From: an uncultured Pseudomonadota bacterium
Lineage (GTDB): Bacteria > Pseudomonadota > Alphaproteobacteria > Rs-D84
Reading direction: 5' to 3'
NCBI GenBank assembly: GCA_947165335.1
Contig: CAMVAB010000010.1
Location: forward strand, 1 to 20,264
DNA length: 20,264 nucleotides
The notes beneath the pieces were generated by a model. It saw nothing but the letters and a program-made list of their open reading frames with translations. It ran no database searches and was not told the origin of the DNA. Position numbers and translations under genes: made by a program. Shown here piece by piece: positions 1-9,110 of the stretch; position 1 is the stretch's first letter; each line of letters begins with the position of its first letter.

Positions 1-1088
1 AACAACGAATCTGTGTTCTTTTCAGTAGATTTAATAATTGTTGGTGACAAAGATTCCTGCATTTCGATTTGGAATTTTTCACCTTCTACCTGGCCTGCGA
101 CATCAAGCAAGAATTTAACATTGAAATTAATGTTAAATGTTGCATCGCCATTGTATTCAACATCTAATTCTTGGGTTGCAGTACCTGCATCTGGGCTCGA
201 AGCACTGATAACCAATTTGTTCATTGAAAATGCCAATTGAACAGATTTTGTTTTATCAACGCTGGCCACAGACACCAAATCAACTGCATTAACAAATTGT
301 TTACGATCCAAAATCGCTATCTTGTCATTACCCTTTGGAATAACAACACGATAATTTGGATATTGTGCATCAACCAATTTACTTGTTAATGTAGCTGCAC
401 CAACTGTAAAGCGTGCCTTGGTATCAGATAATTCAACCAAAACATCATCAACATTGGCATCTTCTAATAATTTTGACAATTCACCAATAACACGTCTTGG
501 GATAATAACAGATGGCATTCCATTTGTTCCCGCAGGTGCCTTGATTGCACACAATGCCATTCTTTGAGCATCAGTTGCCACGGCAGTCAATTTACCAGTA
601 TCTTCAGATATATGGAAATATATACCGCCAAGGTGATAACGAACATCATCTGTTGGAATTGCGAATTTTGTTTGGTTAATCAAATGAGCCAAATCACCAG
701 TTGTCATTTGGAATTTTGTGCTTAAATTTCCACCAGCCATTGCAGGGAAATTTTCAGCCGGTAATGTTGGCAGATGGAATACTGCACGGCCACTTGTTAC
801 AACCAATTTATCGCCTGATTGTTTGAAACTTATTTCTGCATCATCTGGTAATTTACGAACGATATCATATAACATTTGAACAGGAACAGTTGTTTTCCCA
901 GACAAAGTAATGTCAGCAGCAACATGTTCAACCAATTCCAAATCAACATTAGTAGCAGATAAAACTAAATCATCTGCAACCTCTATTTTAACGTTAACCA
1001 ATATAGGCAATGTAGCACGTTTTTCAACGATAGATTGCATATGCCCCAGCGCACGTATTAAAACCTGACGAAACACTGAAAATTCCAT
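1..1088 (-). CDS. dnaN: DNA polymerase III beta subunit (sliding clamp), 3' end cut by window
   Basis: This is the ring-shaped processivity clamp that tethers DNA polymerase III and many repair proteins to DNA. Reading leftward from ATG at 1088, the frame stays open to the window edge for 362 codons. It begins MEFSVFRQVLIRALGHMQSI and contains EKRATLPIL, the alphaproteobacterial DnaN N-terminus. Later come SGRAVFHLPTLPAENFP, FAIPTDDVRYHLGGIYF, TDAQRMAL, IIPRRVIGEL and YPNYRVVIP, all typical of the three clamp domains. The usual last residues (a ...VLMPMRV-like tail) are missing, so only about eight codons lie outside the window. An AGGAG ribosome binding site stands at 1095-1099, seven bases upstream of the ATG, and a promoter is visible at 1132-1161. 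No terminator separates it from asmA upstream, so some read-through from that operon is possible. Identity is certain. Confidence 0.97.
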   Translation of the reverse strand, partial: MEFSVFRQVLIRALGHMQSIVEKRATLPILVNVKIEVADDLVLSATNVDLELVEHVAADITLSGKTTVPVQMLYDIVRKLPDDAEISFKQSGDKLVVTSGRAVFHLPTLPAENFPAMAGGNLSTKFQMTTGDLAHLINQTKFAIPTDDVRYHLGGIYFHISEDTGKLTAVATDAQRMALCAIKAPAGTNGMPSVIIPRRVIGELSKLLEDANVDDVLVELSDTKARFTVGAATLTSKLVDAQYPNYRVVIPKGNDKIAILDRKQFVNAVDLVSVASVDKTKSVQLAFSMNKLVISASSPDAGTATQELDVEYNGDATFNINFNVKFLLDVAGQVEGEKFQIEMQESLSPTIIKSTEKNTDSL

Positions 1089-1131
1089 AATATTCTCCTG
1101 TGATTTTATTTTTATTATTTTCCTAGCTTAA

Positions 1132-1161
1132 AGTGTACCAAAAAACACCGATTCGGTGCAA
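1132..1161 (-). promoter_or_regulatory. dnaN promoter with GANTC site in the spacer
   Basis: Reading leftward there is TTGCAC (1156-1161), an 18-base spacer, and TACACT (1132-1137) preceded by TGG, giving an extended -10. The spacer starts with CGAATCGG, so it holds a GANTC site (CcrM methylation target in alphaproteobacteria). The same bases form the near-palindrome CACCGATTCGGTG at 1146-1158. The layout matches the promoters at 19157-19185 and 19231-19259. The rest of the 1089-1292 gap shows nothing else that I can name. Confidence 0.6.
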
Positions 1162-1292
1162 GAGTAAAACGCATCTTTGTTAAAGTTTTTATTTGTTGAC
1201 AAAAAACAGTTTTATTTAACTAAAAGCTTTCTTCAAATACGACCGTTTATGTAATAATAACCAGATTATAAACCAATCTAATCAAATAGTTG

Positions 1293-3377
1293 TTATTCAT
1301 TGTTTGTAAACAGACTGTGAGATAACTCTTTTATTGGCGTATTCATCCAATATGGATCTTCGCGTTTTCTTGGTGCGCCTTCTTTCATAGCTGTTTTATA
1401 TGGGTGTTCATCTGCCAGCCAACTTTCTAACAAATCACCAGCCAATAAACCAGCCACAGCGCCCGCTATACTTAAACCACCTGTCAAAGGGGATAACAAT
1501 AATCCGAGCCCCACAGCAGACCCCACCTTGCCTGCAACGGCTGCCCCACTTATTTTGAAATCAGGTTCTGCCAGATTACCAGATATTTGCATCGCATTGA
1601 CAAGATTCCCTGACAACGATAATTTTAACCCACGCACAGGGACAGACGCCAAAGACATTTGTATTGTTTCTTCACCTAAATCTAGTGTACCTGCCAGACG
1701 TAAATTTATAACCTGAGTTTCAACAGCAACACCATTTTGTGTTTCTATTAAACCGTTTCGTAATTTTACATTTGCGATTGCATTATTTATTTTTATCATA
1801 TCGCGTTTGTTACCACTTAATAAATCTTCGACATTATGACGCAGTGTTGTCAAGAAATCGCCACCATACATATATTCAACCAAATCAGCATGTGCATAAC
1901 CTTTGTCCACAGAATAAACCATAACAGGCCCCGTCATAGTTTTCATAATTTCAGACATGTTTTTACCATGTGTATGAACATATAAATCTATATTCACAGG
2001 CAAACCCGAAATAATATTATCAACATCTATTTCTTTTAATATCTCGCCGACATAAATATGTTCACCAACAGCGGCACCTTGTAAAGTGTATACACCATCT
2101 TCATTCACAACACCATCAATAACAGCATTTAATTGACCATCTGCTATACCTGTCATAACATTGACATGTACATTATGATCTTTGACTTTAAAATTGACAT
2201 TCATATCAGATAAATCTAAAGAATGGTACACATAGAAATGTTTCCAATTTATGTCAACATCCGCATCTAAATTATATAAAACATCCCCAAACAGAGGCAT
2301 ATCATGGAAACAGTTCAAATCTCTTTGTGGATGAATCCACTTTTTGCCAACACCGAACCAATCTGGAAAAGATTTATATATATCAACTTTATCAGATGTG
2401 ACTTTTGCTTTTAATGTTGGTATATTTTTTGACCAATCATATGTCCCCGAAAACACCAACGAAGACGCCCCTATGGAAACAGAAGATTTTCTAAAAGATA
2501 TCTGTTTTCTTCCTATACCGCCAGCTATATTTAATTTCATTTTCGGAACATTAAATATGTTTAAATTAAACCAAGCTCCTGATTTGCTTATATTAGGTAT
2601 TTCACCACGAACGATAAAATCTATTGGCATCTTACTTGTGCCCTCCAAAGCAATATCCGCTATTAATGCTTCACCACCTGTTGCAAAAGCAATACGTACA
2701 GGATAAATTTTTCGTTCGCTGTTATATTCAGAAAATTGCACAATAAAAGGAAAATTAATATCGTATGGTTTGACCCAACCACTGTATTCGCGATTTTCAT
2801 GTCGCATATAATTATGAATACCAAAACTTGCTAATTCATATTTTTCACCATAAATGTTTGCAGATATATTTTGTATTTCTAATCCACCAAAAGGCAATTC
2901 TTCTACTGGGTATTTTTCTTTTTCTGTTTTTTCTGTATCCGGCTGTTTTTCTGATGTTTGTGAATTATTAAACACTATTGAATTTTCGTCTTCCGAATTT
3001 TTTTCAATGAACATTTTTACATCATAAACTTTAATATTACGAATTACAGGATGCGATCTAAACAACGATAATAAATCTAAACGCACGTCTATTTTTTTTG
3101 CAAGAAACATGTTTTTATTTTTTGCCCAATCGGCATTTGGTATACGAACATTGTTTAATTCTATTTCTGGTCGCAAAGAAAAATGCCATGAAATAGCACC
3201 GTCTATTTCAACAGGCATATTAGTAGTATTACGCAACACAGATAAAATATTTCCACGCAAAGATTCAAGATTCACCTGATGTAAAGCTATGATAAAAGCA
3301 GCTATTAATCCCATAAAGGAAAGCACCAATATTCTTAACAGCAATAAATGTCTTCTATAAAAAGCATATAAAAACAT
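1293..3377 (-). CDS. AsmA family envelope protein
   Basis: This 694-residue protein has one N-terminal membrane segment (about residues 10-32, LLLLRILVLSFMGLIAAFII) followed by a long periplasmic part. The segment right after the membrane helix (LESLRGNILSVLRNTTNMPVEIDGAISWHF... then VRLDLLSLFRSHPVIRNIKV) is the AsmA N-terminal domain. The C-terminal part (INLRLAGTLDLGEETIQMSLASVPVRGLKLSLSGNL...PDFKISG) is the typical AsmA C-terminal beta region, followed by a glycine/alanine-rich stretch (AAVAGKVGSAVGLGLLLSPL). AsmA-like proteins belong to the bridge-like lipid-transfer superfamily and act in outer membrane lipid homeostasis; the exact role here is inferred. The start is supported by AGGGGA just upstream. 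Only nine bases separate it from the rlu stop codon, so it is the third gene of a pilin-rlu-asmA operon. Confidence 0.85.
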   Translation of the reverse strand: MFLYAFYRRHLLLLRILVLSFMGLIAAFIIALHQVNLESLRGNILSVLRNTTNMPVEIDGAISWHFSLRPEIELNNVRIPNADWAKNKNMFLAKKIDVRLDLLSLFRSHPVIRNIKVYDVKMFIEKNSEDENSIVFNNSQTSEKQPDTEKTEKEKYPVEELPFGGLEIQNISANIYGEKYELASFGIHNYMRHENREYSGWVKPYDINFPFIVQFSEYNSERKIYPVRIAFATGGEALIADIALEGTSKMPIDFIVRGEIPNISKSGAWFNLNIFNVPKMKLNIAGGIGRKQISFRKSSVSIGASSLVFSGTYDWSKNIPTLKAKVTSDKVDIYKSFPDWFGVGKKWIHPQRDLNCFHDMPLFGDVLYNLDADVDINWKHFYVYHSLDLSDMNVNFKVKDHNVHVNVMTGIADGQLNAVIDGVVNEDGVYTLQGAAVGEHIYVGEILKEIDVDNIISGLPVNIDLYVHTHGKNMSEIMKTMTGPVMVYSVDKGYAHADLVEYMYGGDFLTTLRHNVEDLLSGNKRDMIKINNAIANVKLRNGLIETQNGVAVETQVINLRLAGTLDLGEETIQMSLASVPVRGLKLSLSGNLVNAMQISGNLAEPDFKISGAAVAGKVGSAVGLGLLLSPLTGGLSIAGAVAGLLAGDLLESWLADEHPYKTAMKEGAPRKREDPYWMNTPIKELSHSLFTNNE

Positions 3378-3386
3378 TTCTGTCCC

Positions 3387-4352
3387 CTATGGCAATTGAA
3401 ATTCCAAAAACTTTATAACCGCTTGCATAAAATCCGGTACATTTGCACGCATAGTCACCATCTTGCCAGTACCCGGATGTCTGAAAGTGATTCTGTATGC
3501 AAACAAAAATAATTTCTGTGTTGTCAAAACAGATCCCAAAATACCGTCCAACAAACCACCACGTCTTGTTCCATACAAATCATCCCCCACAATCGGCGCA
3601 TGCAGAGAAAAAGCACTGTGCATTCTTAATTGGTGTGTACGTCCTGTCTTTGGCGAAAACAAAACCCAACTTAATAAACCCGATGCTTCACCTAATACCT
3701 GGTATTCTGTTACAGCTCTTTGTGCAACCACATCTTTCGGAATTTTTGCAAAATCTTCATAAACTTTACCTTTGGAAACATAATTATCTATAACACCAGA
3801 TTTTTCAGATACGGTTCCTTGTAATAACGCAAGATATTCTTTGTGTGCTGTCTTATTTTGAAATTGTGTTGATAAATCTTGTGCTGCTTTTTGATTTTTT
3901 GCAACAACTAATAACCCACTTGTTTCCTTGTCTATTCTGTGAACCAAAGATATTTTGTCATATGGAAACAAAGCTGCAGCCATTTTATCCACTGATTTCT
4001 TTATTCCTGTTCCGCCCTGCACCGCTAACCCAGCAGGTTTATTAAACACTACAATATCAGCGTCATTGTGTATAATGCAATTTCGTAATTCTTCTAAATC
4101 AGACAAAGAATATTTATCACCTGTTTCATTCTTAGAAACTTTTTTATACGATGCCAATGTTGGTGGAATCCTTATCACATCACCAGCAGACAAAATCTCT
4201 GTACCCTTGCATCGTGAAGAATTTATTCTTATTTGTCCACCACGACAAAGTTTGTAAAAATCGCTTTGCAGCATTCCAGGATAATAACGTAAAAACCAGC
4301 GCAACACTCGTGTTCCGTCTTCTACATTTGAAATAGTTACAAATTCAGCCAT
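3387..4352 (-). CDS. rluC: RluA-family 23S rRNA pseudouridine synthase (RluC-like)
   Basis: The enzyme isomerises uridine to pseudouridine in rRNA; RluC acts on the large subunit RNA. The 321-residue protein has an N-terminal S4 RNA-binding domain (about residues 13-65, with CRGGQIRINSSRCKG and AGDVIRIP). The RluA-type catalytic domain follows, with NKPAGLAVQGG near residue 104, the catalytic motif LVHRIDKETSGLLVVAK (Asp141), and KTGRTHQLRMH near the C-terminus. Length and domain order fit RluC/RluD; the S4 sequence resembles RluC more, but the exact target uridines cannot be read from sequence. Its ATG directly abuts the stop codon of the pilin gene (4353-4355), so translation of the two is probably linked. 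Confidence 0.88.
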   Translation of the reverse strand: MAEFVTISNVEDGTRVLRWFLRYYPGMLQSDFYKLCRGGQIRINSSRCKGTEILSAGDVIRIPPTLASYKKVSKNETGDKYSLSDLEELRNCIIHNDADIVVFNKPAGLAVQGGTGIKKSVDKMAAALFPYDKISLVHRIDKETSGLLVVAKNQKAAQDLSTQFQNKTAHKEYLALLQGTVSEKSGVIDNYVSKGKVYEDFAKIPKDVVAQRAVTEYQVLGEASGLLSWVLFSPKTGRTHQLRMHSAFSLHAPIVGDDLYGTRRGGLLDGILGSVLTTQKLFLFAYRITFRHPGTGKMVTMRANVPDFMQAVIKFLEFQLP

Positions 4353-4817
4353 CTATTGTTCGCCATATGTGATAGAAATAACATTTGTACTACCGTCAAG
4401 ACAATTACCTGTCGCACCACTTTCCTTGTGATTTGAAGAAATATAACCGACTGAATCAGTCCATGCTTTCGTTTTCAAGGCTTCACAATCCGCCTTTGAC
4501 AAACCATCTATACGAACGATGAATTGTTGCATGTTTGACGGGTTAACAGACAATTCATATGTTCCTCCATACGGATTTTTATTGCTCATAGACATTGCAG
4601 CAAAAATTGTTGAATTATCAATATTAGAGAAATCGTCATACCCCTTTAATAATTCACGAACACCGGTCACAATATTTGACACGTTTTCATAAACAGTGCT
4701 GCGTTTTTGCATATTCATTGCATAGTTATATGTGGCAATAGCCGTAGCTGTCAAAGCCATCATTATCGCCAAAACACCTATCATTTCAATCATTGAACGA
4801 CCTGACTCTTGTCTCAT
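4353..4817 (-). CDS. type IVb prepilin (PilS/TcpA-like)
   Basis: This 154-residue protein starts with a very short leader, MRQESG, followed by RSMIEMIGVLAIMMALTATA. That is a prepilin peptidase site with cleavage after Gly6, glutamate at position +5 of the mature protein, and a hydrophobic alpha-helix of about 20 residues. The body contains NPYGGTYELSV and two C-terminal cysteines (Cys111 and Cys139) positioned like the disulfide-bounded D-region of type IV pilins. The short basic leader and the C-terminal pattern fit type IVb pilins. The secretin and TcpQ-domain protein at 16543-19123 belong to the same kind of machine. The ribosome binding site is AAAGGGG about six bases before the ATG. The gene is divergent from uvrC across only 47 bases and leads the rlu-asmA operon. 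It could be a major or a minor pilin; the sequence alone does not tell. Confidence 0.82.
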   Translation of the reverse strand: MRQESGRSMIEMIGVLAIMMALTATAIATYNYAMNMQKRSTVYENVSNIVTGVRELLKGYDDFSNIDNSTIFAAMSMSNKNPYGGTYELSVNPSNMQQFIVRIDGLSKADCEALKTKAWTDSVGYISSNHKESGATGNCLDGSTNVISITYGEQ

Positions 4818-4864
4818 TTTAATACCCCTTTGATTTTTCTATTTTATATAATATCATATTTGTT

Positions 4865-6292
4865 ATGAATATTCAATTTAGAGATTTAATAGAAAACGCG
4901 CCATTGTCTCCTGGAATATACAAAATGTATGATGGGGACGGGAATCTTTTATATGTTGGTAAAGCAAAGAATTTGTTGAACCGTTTGCGTCAATATATTG
5001 ACGTATCTAAACTAGAAAACCACAAACAAGTAATGCGTTCATTGGTAAAACGCGTAGAATGGGAAATAACCCAATCAGAACAAGATGCGCTTTTGCTCGA
5101 ACAAAAACTGATAAAAACACTTAAACCTAAATATAATGTTATGCTAACAGATGGGAAAATGTATCCTATGTTGGCATTAACTAAACATGAATTTCCGCGT
5201 TTATTAAAATTTCGTGGCAAAATATCTCAAAAGAAAGATGTTTTTGGACCATACCCTTCTGTGTCTGCATTAAACGACACAATAAAAACAATTCAACGTG
5301 TTTGCAAATTAAGAACATGTACAGACACTTTTATGAAAAACAGATCCCGTCCATGTTTGTTATATCAAATTGGTCGTTGCAGTGCGCCATGTTGTTTACC
5401 ACAAAAAGATTATGAAAAAAATGTTCAATTAGCGCGCCGAATTTTAACTGGGGACAGTGAACCTGTCATCAAAGATCTGACAAATAAAATGAAAGATTTT
5501 TCTGATAAAATGGATTTCGAAAATGCGGCTATTATGCGCGATAAAATATCTGCATTAACAAAGACATCAACACGCGGTATACGACAGAATCAGCCGTATA
5601 CATCAAATTTAGATTGGAATAAAAATGTTTCTGAATTTGAACAATTATTGGGTATAAAAATAAATTGTGCAGGCGTATTTGATAATTCACATTTATTCGG
5701 AAAACAACCCGTTGGTGCAATGATTGCATTCGGTCATAATGGTTTTATAAAAACATCATACAGACACTTTAAATTAAGAGATATGAAACGTGCTGGAAAT
5801 GATATTGCGATGATGGAAGAATTTGTTGAACGCGCAATCAAAGATGTTCCTGGGCTTGATTTAATTATTGTCGATGGTGGACGTGCACAATGGAATATTG
5901 CGACCAAGGTTTCCAATGGTCGTATACCGGTATTTGGTGTTACAAAAGGTGTTGTACGAAATGGTGATGAACACTTTATTATGATTGATGGGCATGAAAA
6001 CAGAAATTTACCAAAAGATTCATCTTTGTTTTTATTCTTGCGTCTGGTTCGCGATGAAGCGCACAGGTTTGTTATCACATATCACCGATCTGTACGCGCG
6101 AAACAATTAACAGCTTCTGTTCTTGATTCTATCGAAGGAATCGGTCCAAAACGCAAAAAACAACTATTACAACACTTTGGATCTGTCCATTCTATAATGG
6201 ATGCAGATCTAAAATCTTTATCCAATGTCCCTGGACTTGGGAAAAGTGCCGCTAAAAAAATATATGCATATTTTCATTCAGAAGTGTTATAA
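4865..6292 (+). CDS. uvrC: excinuclease ABC subunit C, compact form
   Basis: UvrC makes both incisions around DNA lesions in nucleotide excision repair. The N-terminal GIY-YIG nuclease is intact (GIY at 17-19, YVGKAKNL at 30-37, Glu79). The cysteine region with RPCLLYQIGRCSAPC (Cys147, 152, 164, 172, 176) fits the known Fe-S site. A UVR motif spans about residues 203-238 (MDFENAAIMRDKISAL). The RNase H-like nuclease keeps its acidic and histidine residues (Asp273 in FDNSH, Asp337 in IIVDGG, His400 in RDEAHRF). Helix-hairpin-helix repeats (IEGIGPKRKKQLL, VPGLGKSAAKKI) close the protein. At 475 residues it is much shorter than the usual ~600. The block of about 125 residues between the UVR motif and the nuclease domain is missing, with no frame break. 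No ribosome binding site precedes the ATG. A TATAAT at 4847-4852 lies only 12 bases upstream, so the mRNA may be leaderless. Confidence 0.95.
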   Translation: MNIQFRDLIENAPLSPGIYKMYDGDGNLLYVGKAKNLLNRLRQYIDVSKLENHKQVMRSLVKRVEWEITQSEQDALLLEQKLIKTLKPKYNVMLTDGKMYPMLALTKHEFPRLLKFRGKISQKKDVFGPYPSVSALNDTIKTIQRVCKLRTCTDTFMKNRSRPCLLYQIGRCSAPCCLPQKDYEKNVQLARRILTGDSEPVIKDLTNKMKDFSDKMDFENAAIMRDKISALTKTSTRGIRQNQPYTSNLDWNKNVSEFEQLLGIKINCAGVFDNSHLFGKQPVGAMIAFGHNGFIKTSYRHFKLRDMKRAGNDIAMMEEFVERAIKDVPGLDLIIVDGGRAQWNIATKVSNGRIPVFGVTKGVVRNGDEHFIMIDGHENRNLPKDSSLFLFLRLVRDEAHRFVITYHRSVRAKQLTASVLDSIEGIGPKRKKQLLQHFGSVHSIMDADLKSLSNVPGLGKSAAKKIYAYFHSEVL

Positions 6293-6318
6293 TGAGATTA
6301 ACCACAAAGGAGAAAAAC

Positions 6319-6918
6319 ATGAAAAAATTTGTTAATTTTTTATCTATCTTCAGAATCACTGCTGCTTTTGCAATAATACCAACCATAATGTTTAAAATGG
6401 CATGGTTAACATTTATACTGTTTGCCCTGGGCGCAATATCAGATTGGTTTGATGGATATCTTGCCCGCAAATATAATTGTTGTTCAAAACTTGGCGGGGT
6501 CTTGGATCATATTGGTGATAAATTATTAGTATGTAATACATTAATTTTGTTAACATTGATGTTACCTATCGCTGTTGTTGTCGTTCCTGTTATCATCATG
6601 ATTGCCCGCGAATTATACATCAGCGGTTTACGTGAATTCTTGGGCACACAAAAAATCGAGATGCCTGTACCAAAGGCACGTTTTTCAATGGGGAAAATAA
6701 AAACAACTTTGCAAATGATTGCTATTACCATATTCTTGTTATTTGCCGCTGTTTATTCATCTATCACACCATTAACGAACAGCAGATTTGTATTTTTCAT
6801 GCTTGATAAATTACCATCTGTTGGAATATTCTTTTTGTATTTTGCTCTTGTTGCATCTTTATGGTCTGCGACACAATATACAATTACATTTGCAGAAAAA
6901 TTAAAGAAAATAAAATAA
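6319..6918 (+). CDS. pgsA: CDP-diacylglycerol--glycerol-3-phosphate 3-phosphatidyltransferase
   Basis: The enzyme joins CDP-diacylglycerol and glycerol-3-phosphate to make phosphatidylglycerol phosphate, the first step to phosphatidylglycerol and cardiolipin, in the inner membrane. The full CDP-alcohol phosphotransferase signature DG-x2-AR-x8-G-x3-D-x3-D is present (Asp45, Gly46, Ala49, Arg50, Gly59, Asp63, Asp67), and several membrane helices follow. I start it at 6319 (199 residues, MKKFVNFLSIFRI) because AAAGGAG stands just before this ATG. An in-frame ATG at 6292 overlaps the uvrC stop codon but lacks such a site. The gene follows uvrC directly, an order also found in other proteobacteria, and ends at a strong hairpin terminator. 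Confidence 0.93.
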   Translation: MKKFVNFLSIFRITAAFAIIPTIMFKMAWLTFILFALGAISDWFDGYLARKYNCCSKLGGVLDHIGDKLLVCNTLILLTLMLPIAVVVVPVIIMIARELYISGLREFLGTQKIEMPVPKARFSMGKIKTTLQMIAITIFLLFAAVYSSITPLTNSRFVFFMLDKLPSVGIFFLYFALVASLWSATQYTITFAEKLKKIK

Positions 6919-6933
6919 GAAAAAAACAAAATA

Positions 6934-6958
6934 AAAATCCGCCTATACGGCGGATTTT
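6934..6958. terminator. bidirectional terminator between pgsA and parE
   Basis: AAAATCCGCC (6934-6943) and GGCGGATTTT (6949-6958) form a perfect 10-bp stem with a 5-base loop. It is A-rich on the left and T-rich on the right, so it can stop transcripts from both converging genes. Confidence 0.9.
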
Positions 6959-6978
6959 CTTTTGTTTGTAATTTTTCG

Positions 6979-8943
6979 TTATACAAATAAATCTTTCACA
7001 AATTGTGCATGTTCAGTTATAAATTTAAATCTGAATTCTGGTTTTTTACCCATTAAATCATACACAAGTGTTTTTGTTTTTTCTGTATCTTCTTGACCCT
7101 CTTCTGTCTTTGGTGGTAAATCAACACGAATTAATCGACGTGTCTTTGGAGACATAGTTGTTTCTTTTAACTGATTCGGCATCATTTCACCCAAACCTTT
7201 AAATCGGGATATTTCGACTTTTTTGTTTTTATATTTTGTGTTTTTTAATTCTTCTAGTTCTTCATCTGTATCAACATAAACCGATTCGGTTCCACATGTT
7301 AACTTATATAATGGCGGACAAGATAAATATAAATGTCCCCCATAAATAAGTTGTGGCATATACTGATAGAAAAATGCCATTAACAATGATGCAATATGAC
7401 TTCCGTCCACATCAGCATCAGTCATAACGATAATCTTTTCGTATCTAAGTTTATTATCATCCCAATCTTTCGCGGTTCCTGCACCGATAATATCAATCAA
7501 ATCGTTTAATTCTTTGTTCGCACTGAATCTTTCATCAGAATTAGAAAGAACATTTAAAACCTTACCGCGTAATGGCATAATTGCCTGGGTTGCACGATCA
7601 CGTGCCTGCTTTGCAGTACCACCCGCAGATTCACCTTCTACAATAAATAATTCTGTTCCTTCTACACCATGTTTTGAACAATCCGCCAATTTTGCAGGCA
7701 TACGAATTCTTTTTGTTGGTGTTTTACGCGCAACATCTTTGACTTGTTTAGTTTTGATACGTGCATTTGCTAAATTGATAACAAATTCCAACAACGCATT
7801 TGCAGTTTTCGGATCAGAAGCCAAAAACATTTCCCACGGATCACGTAAAGCATTTTCTGTATATCTTGCGATTTCAGGATTAGATAATTTTTCTTTCGTC
7901 TGACCCAAGAATTGCGGTGTTTTATAAAATACAGAAACAATCGCAGCCACGGAATCAAAAACATCTTCGCTAATAATAGATGCGGCTGCTTTGTTATTTA
8001 TTTTTTCACCGTATGCTTTTAGTCCTTTGGTAATTGCTGCTTTGAAGCCTGCTTCATGTGTTCCGCCATCGACCGTTGCAATAGTATTACAATACGAAGC
8101 AAAGAAACCATCGTCAGATGCAGCACCGTTTTCATCGGTCAACACAGTCAGCGCCCATTCAACACGACCGCAATCATCAGGAAAATCGATAGAGCCACTG
8201 AATATCTTTGGTAAAATACGTGGTTTTGATTCTGTTTTTTCAGTGACAAAATCAGCCACACCATTTGGATAATAAAATACTTTATCTGCTGGGATATTCA
8301 TATCTTCGGTAAGAAGCGCCGGATTACAATGCCATTCTATCTTTACACCACGTGATAAAAATGATTTAGCGCGTGCCATACGATAAATTTTGATTGGTTT
8401 GAAAACAGCATTTTCACCAAAAATTTCATCATCCAAAGTAAATTTTATCTTTGTTCCATGTGCCTTTGTTGGTGCACCTTTTGTAATAGGACTTGTAACC
8501 TTGCCCCTTGAAAAAGTTTGATTCCATTCAAAACCATCCCTAGAAATAGTCACATCCATATTGGAAGACAATGCATTAACAACTGCGCTTCCCACGCCAT
8601 GCAAACCACCACTAGTTTTATATACATTATTGTTGAATTTACCGCCAGAATGCAGAGTCGTTAAAATTACTTCCAGTGCGGATTTTCCCGGATATTTTGG
8701 ATGTTCATCAACTGGAATACCACGACCATCGTCTGTTATTTCAATTGTTTTGGAATCAATAAGATTTACGACAATTTTCTTAGCAAAACCGGCGACCGCT
8801 TCGTCAATTGAATTATCCATAATTTCAACAGGCAAATGATGCCATGCTTTTTCATCAGTACCACCAATATACATCCCCGGTCTTAAACGCACCGGTTCCA
8901 AACCTTCAAGTACCTCAATATCCGAAGCATCGTATTTATTCAT
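6979..8943 (-). CDS. parE: DNA topoisomerase IV subunit B
   Basis: ParE is the ATPase subunit of topoisomerase IV, which unlinks daughter chromosomes together with ParC. The 654-residue protein begins MNKYDASDIEVLEGLEPVRL, with the GHKL ATPase motifs RPGMYIGGTD, EIMDNSIDEAVAG (Asn44), DDGRGIPVDEHP and SGGLHGVGSAVVNALS. The TOPRIM part follows with ELFIVEGESAGG and VMTDADVDGSHI, then RFKGLGEMMPNQLKETTM. I call ParE rather than GyrB because of the HPKYPGKSALEVI segment, the short length and the absence of the long C-terminal insertion of proteobacterial GyrB. Two ATGs stand in tandem (8946 and 8943) after AGGAAAG; the second has the better spacing. An upstream in-frame ATG at 8997 lies in the promoter region and is unlikely to be used. 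Confidence 0.9.
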   Translation of the reverse strand: MNKYDASDIEVLEGLEPVRLRPGMYIGGTDEKAWHHLPVEIMDNSIDEAVAGFAKKIVVNLIDSKTIEITDDGRGIPVDEHPKYPGKSALEVILTTLHSGGKFNNNVYKTSGGLHGVGSAVVNALSSNMDVTISRDGFEWNQTFSRGKVTSPITKGAPTKAHGTKIKFTLDDEIFGENAVFKPIKIYRMARAKSFLSRGVKIEWHCNPALLTEDMNIPADKVFYYPNGVADFVTEKTESKPRILPKIFSGSIDFPDDCGRVEWALTVLTDENGAASDDGFFASYCNTIATVDGGTHEAGFKAAITKGLKAYGEKINNKAAASIISEDVFDSVAAIVSVFYKTPQFLGQTKEKLSNPEIARYTENALRDPWEMFLASDPKTANALLEFVINLANARIKTKQVKDVARKTPTKRIRMPAKLADCSKHGVEGTELFIVEGESAGGTAKQARDRATQAIMPLRGKVLNVLSNSDERFSANKELNDLIDIIGAGTAKDWDDNKLRYEKIIVMTDADVDGSHIASLLMAFFYQYMPQLIYGGHLYLSCPPLYKLTCGTESVYVDTDEELEELKNTKYKNKKVEISRFKGLGEMMPNQLKETTMSPKTRRLIRVDLPPKTEEGQEDTEKTKTLVYDLMGKKPEFRFKFITEHAQFVKDLFV

Positions 8944-8967
8944 CATCTTTCCTATATTTATCACGCT

Positions 8968-8997
8968 ATTATTATAAAATTTTTGCCCTTTTTGCAA
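8968..8997 (-). promoter_or_regulatory. candidate parE promoter
   Basis: Reading leftward there is TTGCAA (8992-8997). It is followed either by TATAAT (8971-8976) at a short spacing of 15 or by AATAAT (8968-8973) at 18. The region is 25-50 bases before the parE start and shares the parE-dnaJ divergent gap. The call is moderate because the region is AT-rich. Confidence 0.4.
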
Positions 8998-9051
8998 GCA
9001 AAACTATTCGCAAAGCCCAAAAAAACGCTAAAAAATAGTATTTTTATATAC

Positions 9052-9079
9052 TTGATTTTTAATATAATATACCTATATA
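9052..9079 (+). promoter_or_regulatory. candidate dnaJ promoter
   Basis: TTGATT (9052-9057) and TATATA (9074-9079) with a 16-base spacer precede dnaJ by about 30 bases. AT-rich surroundings offer other choices (TATAAT at 9063-9068). I see no clear heat-shock sigma-32 type promoter. Confidence 0.3.
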
Positions 9080-9110
9080 TTTCTTACGAAGTTATAAATG
9101 GACAATAAAA

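Noticed and set aside
1146..1158. CACCGATTCGGTG as a terminator hairpin between asmA and dnaN
   Set aside because: The loop is a single base, so it cannot fold as a normal hairpin, and it overlaps the -35 and spacer of the dnaN promoter. It is better read as a protein or methylation site.
4830..4852. TTGATT/TATAAT as a full uvrC promoter
   Set aside because: The spacer would be 11 bases, too short for a sigma-70 promoter. Only the -10 is plausible.
6979..8943. gyrB instead of parE
   Set aside because: Motifs are shared, but the short length, lack of the C-terminal insertion and the HPKYPGKSALEVI segment favour ParE. A gyrB elsewhere in the genome would settle it.
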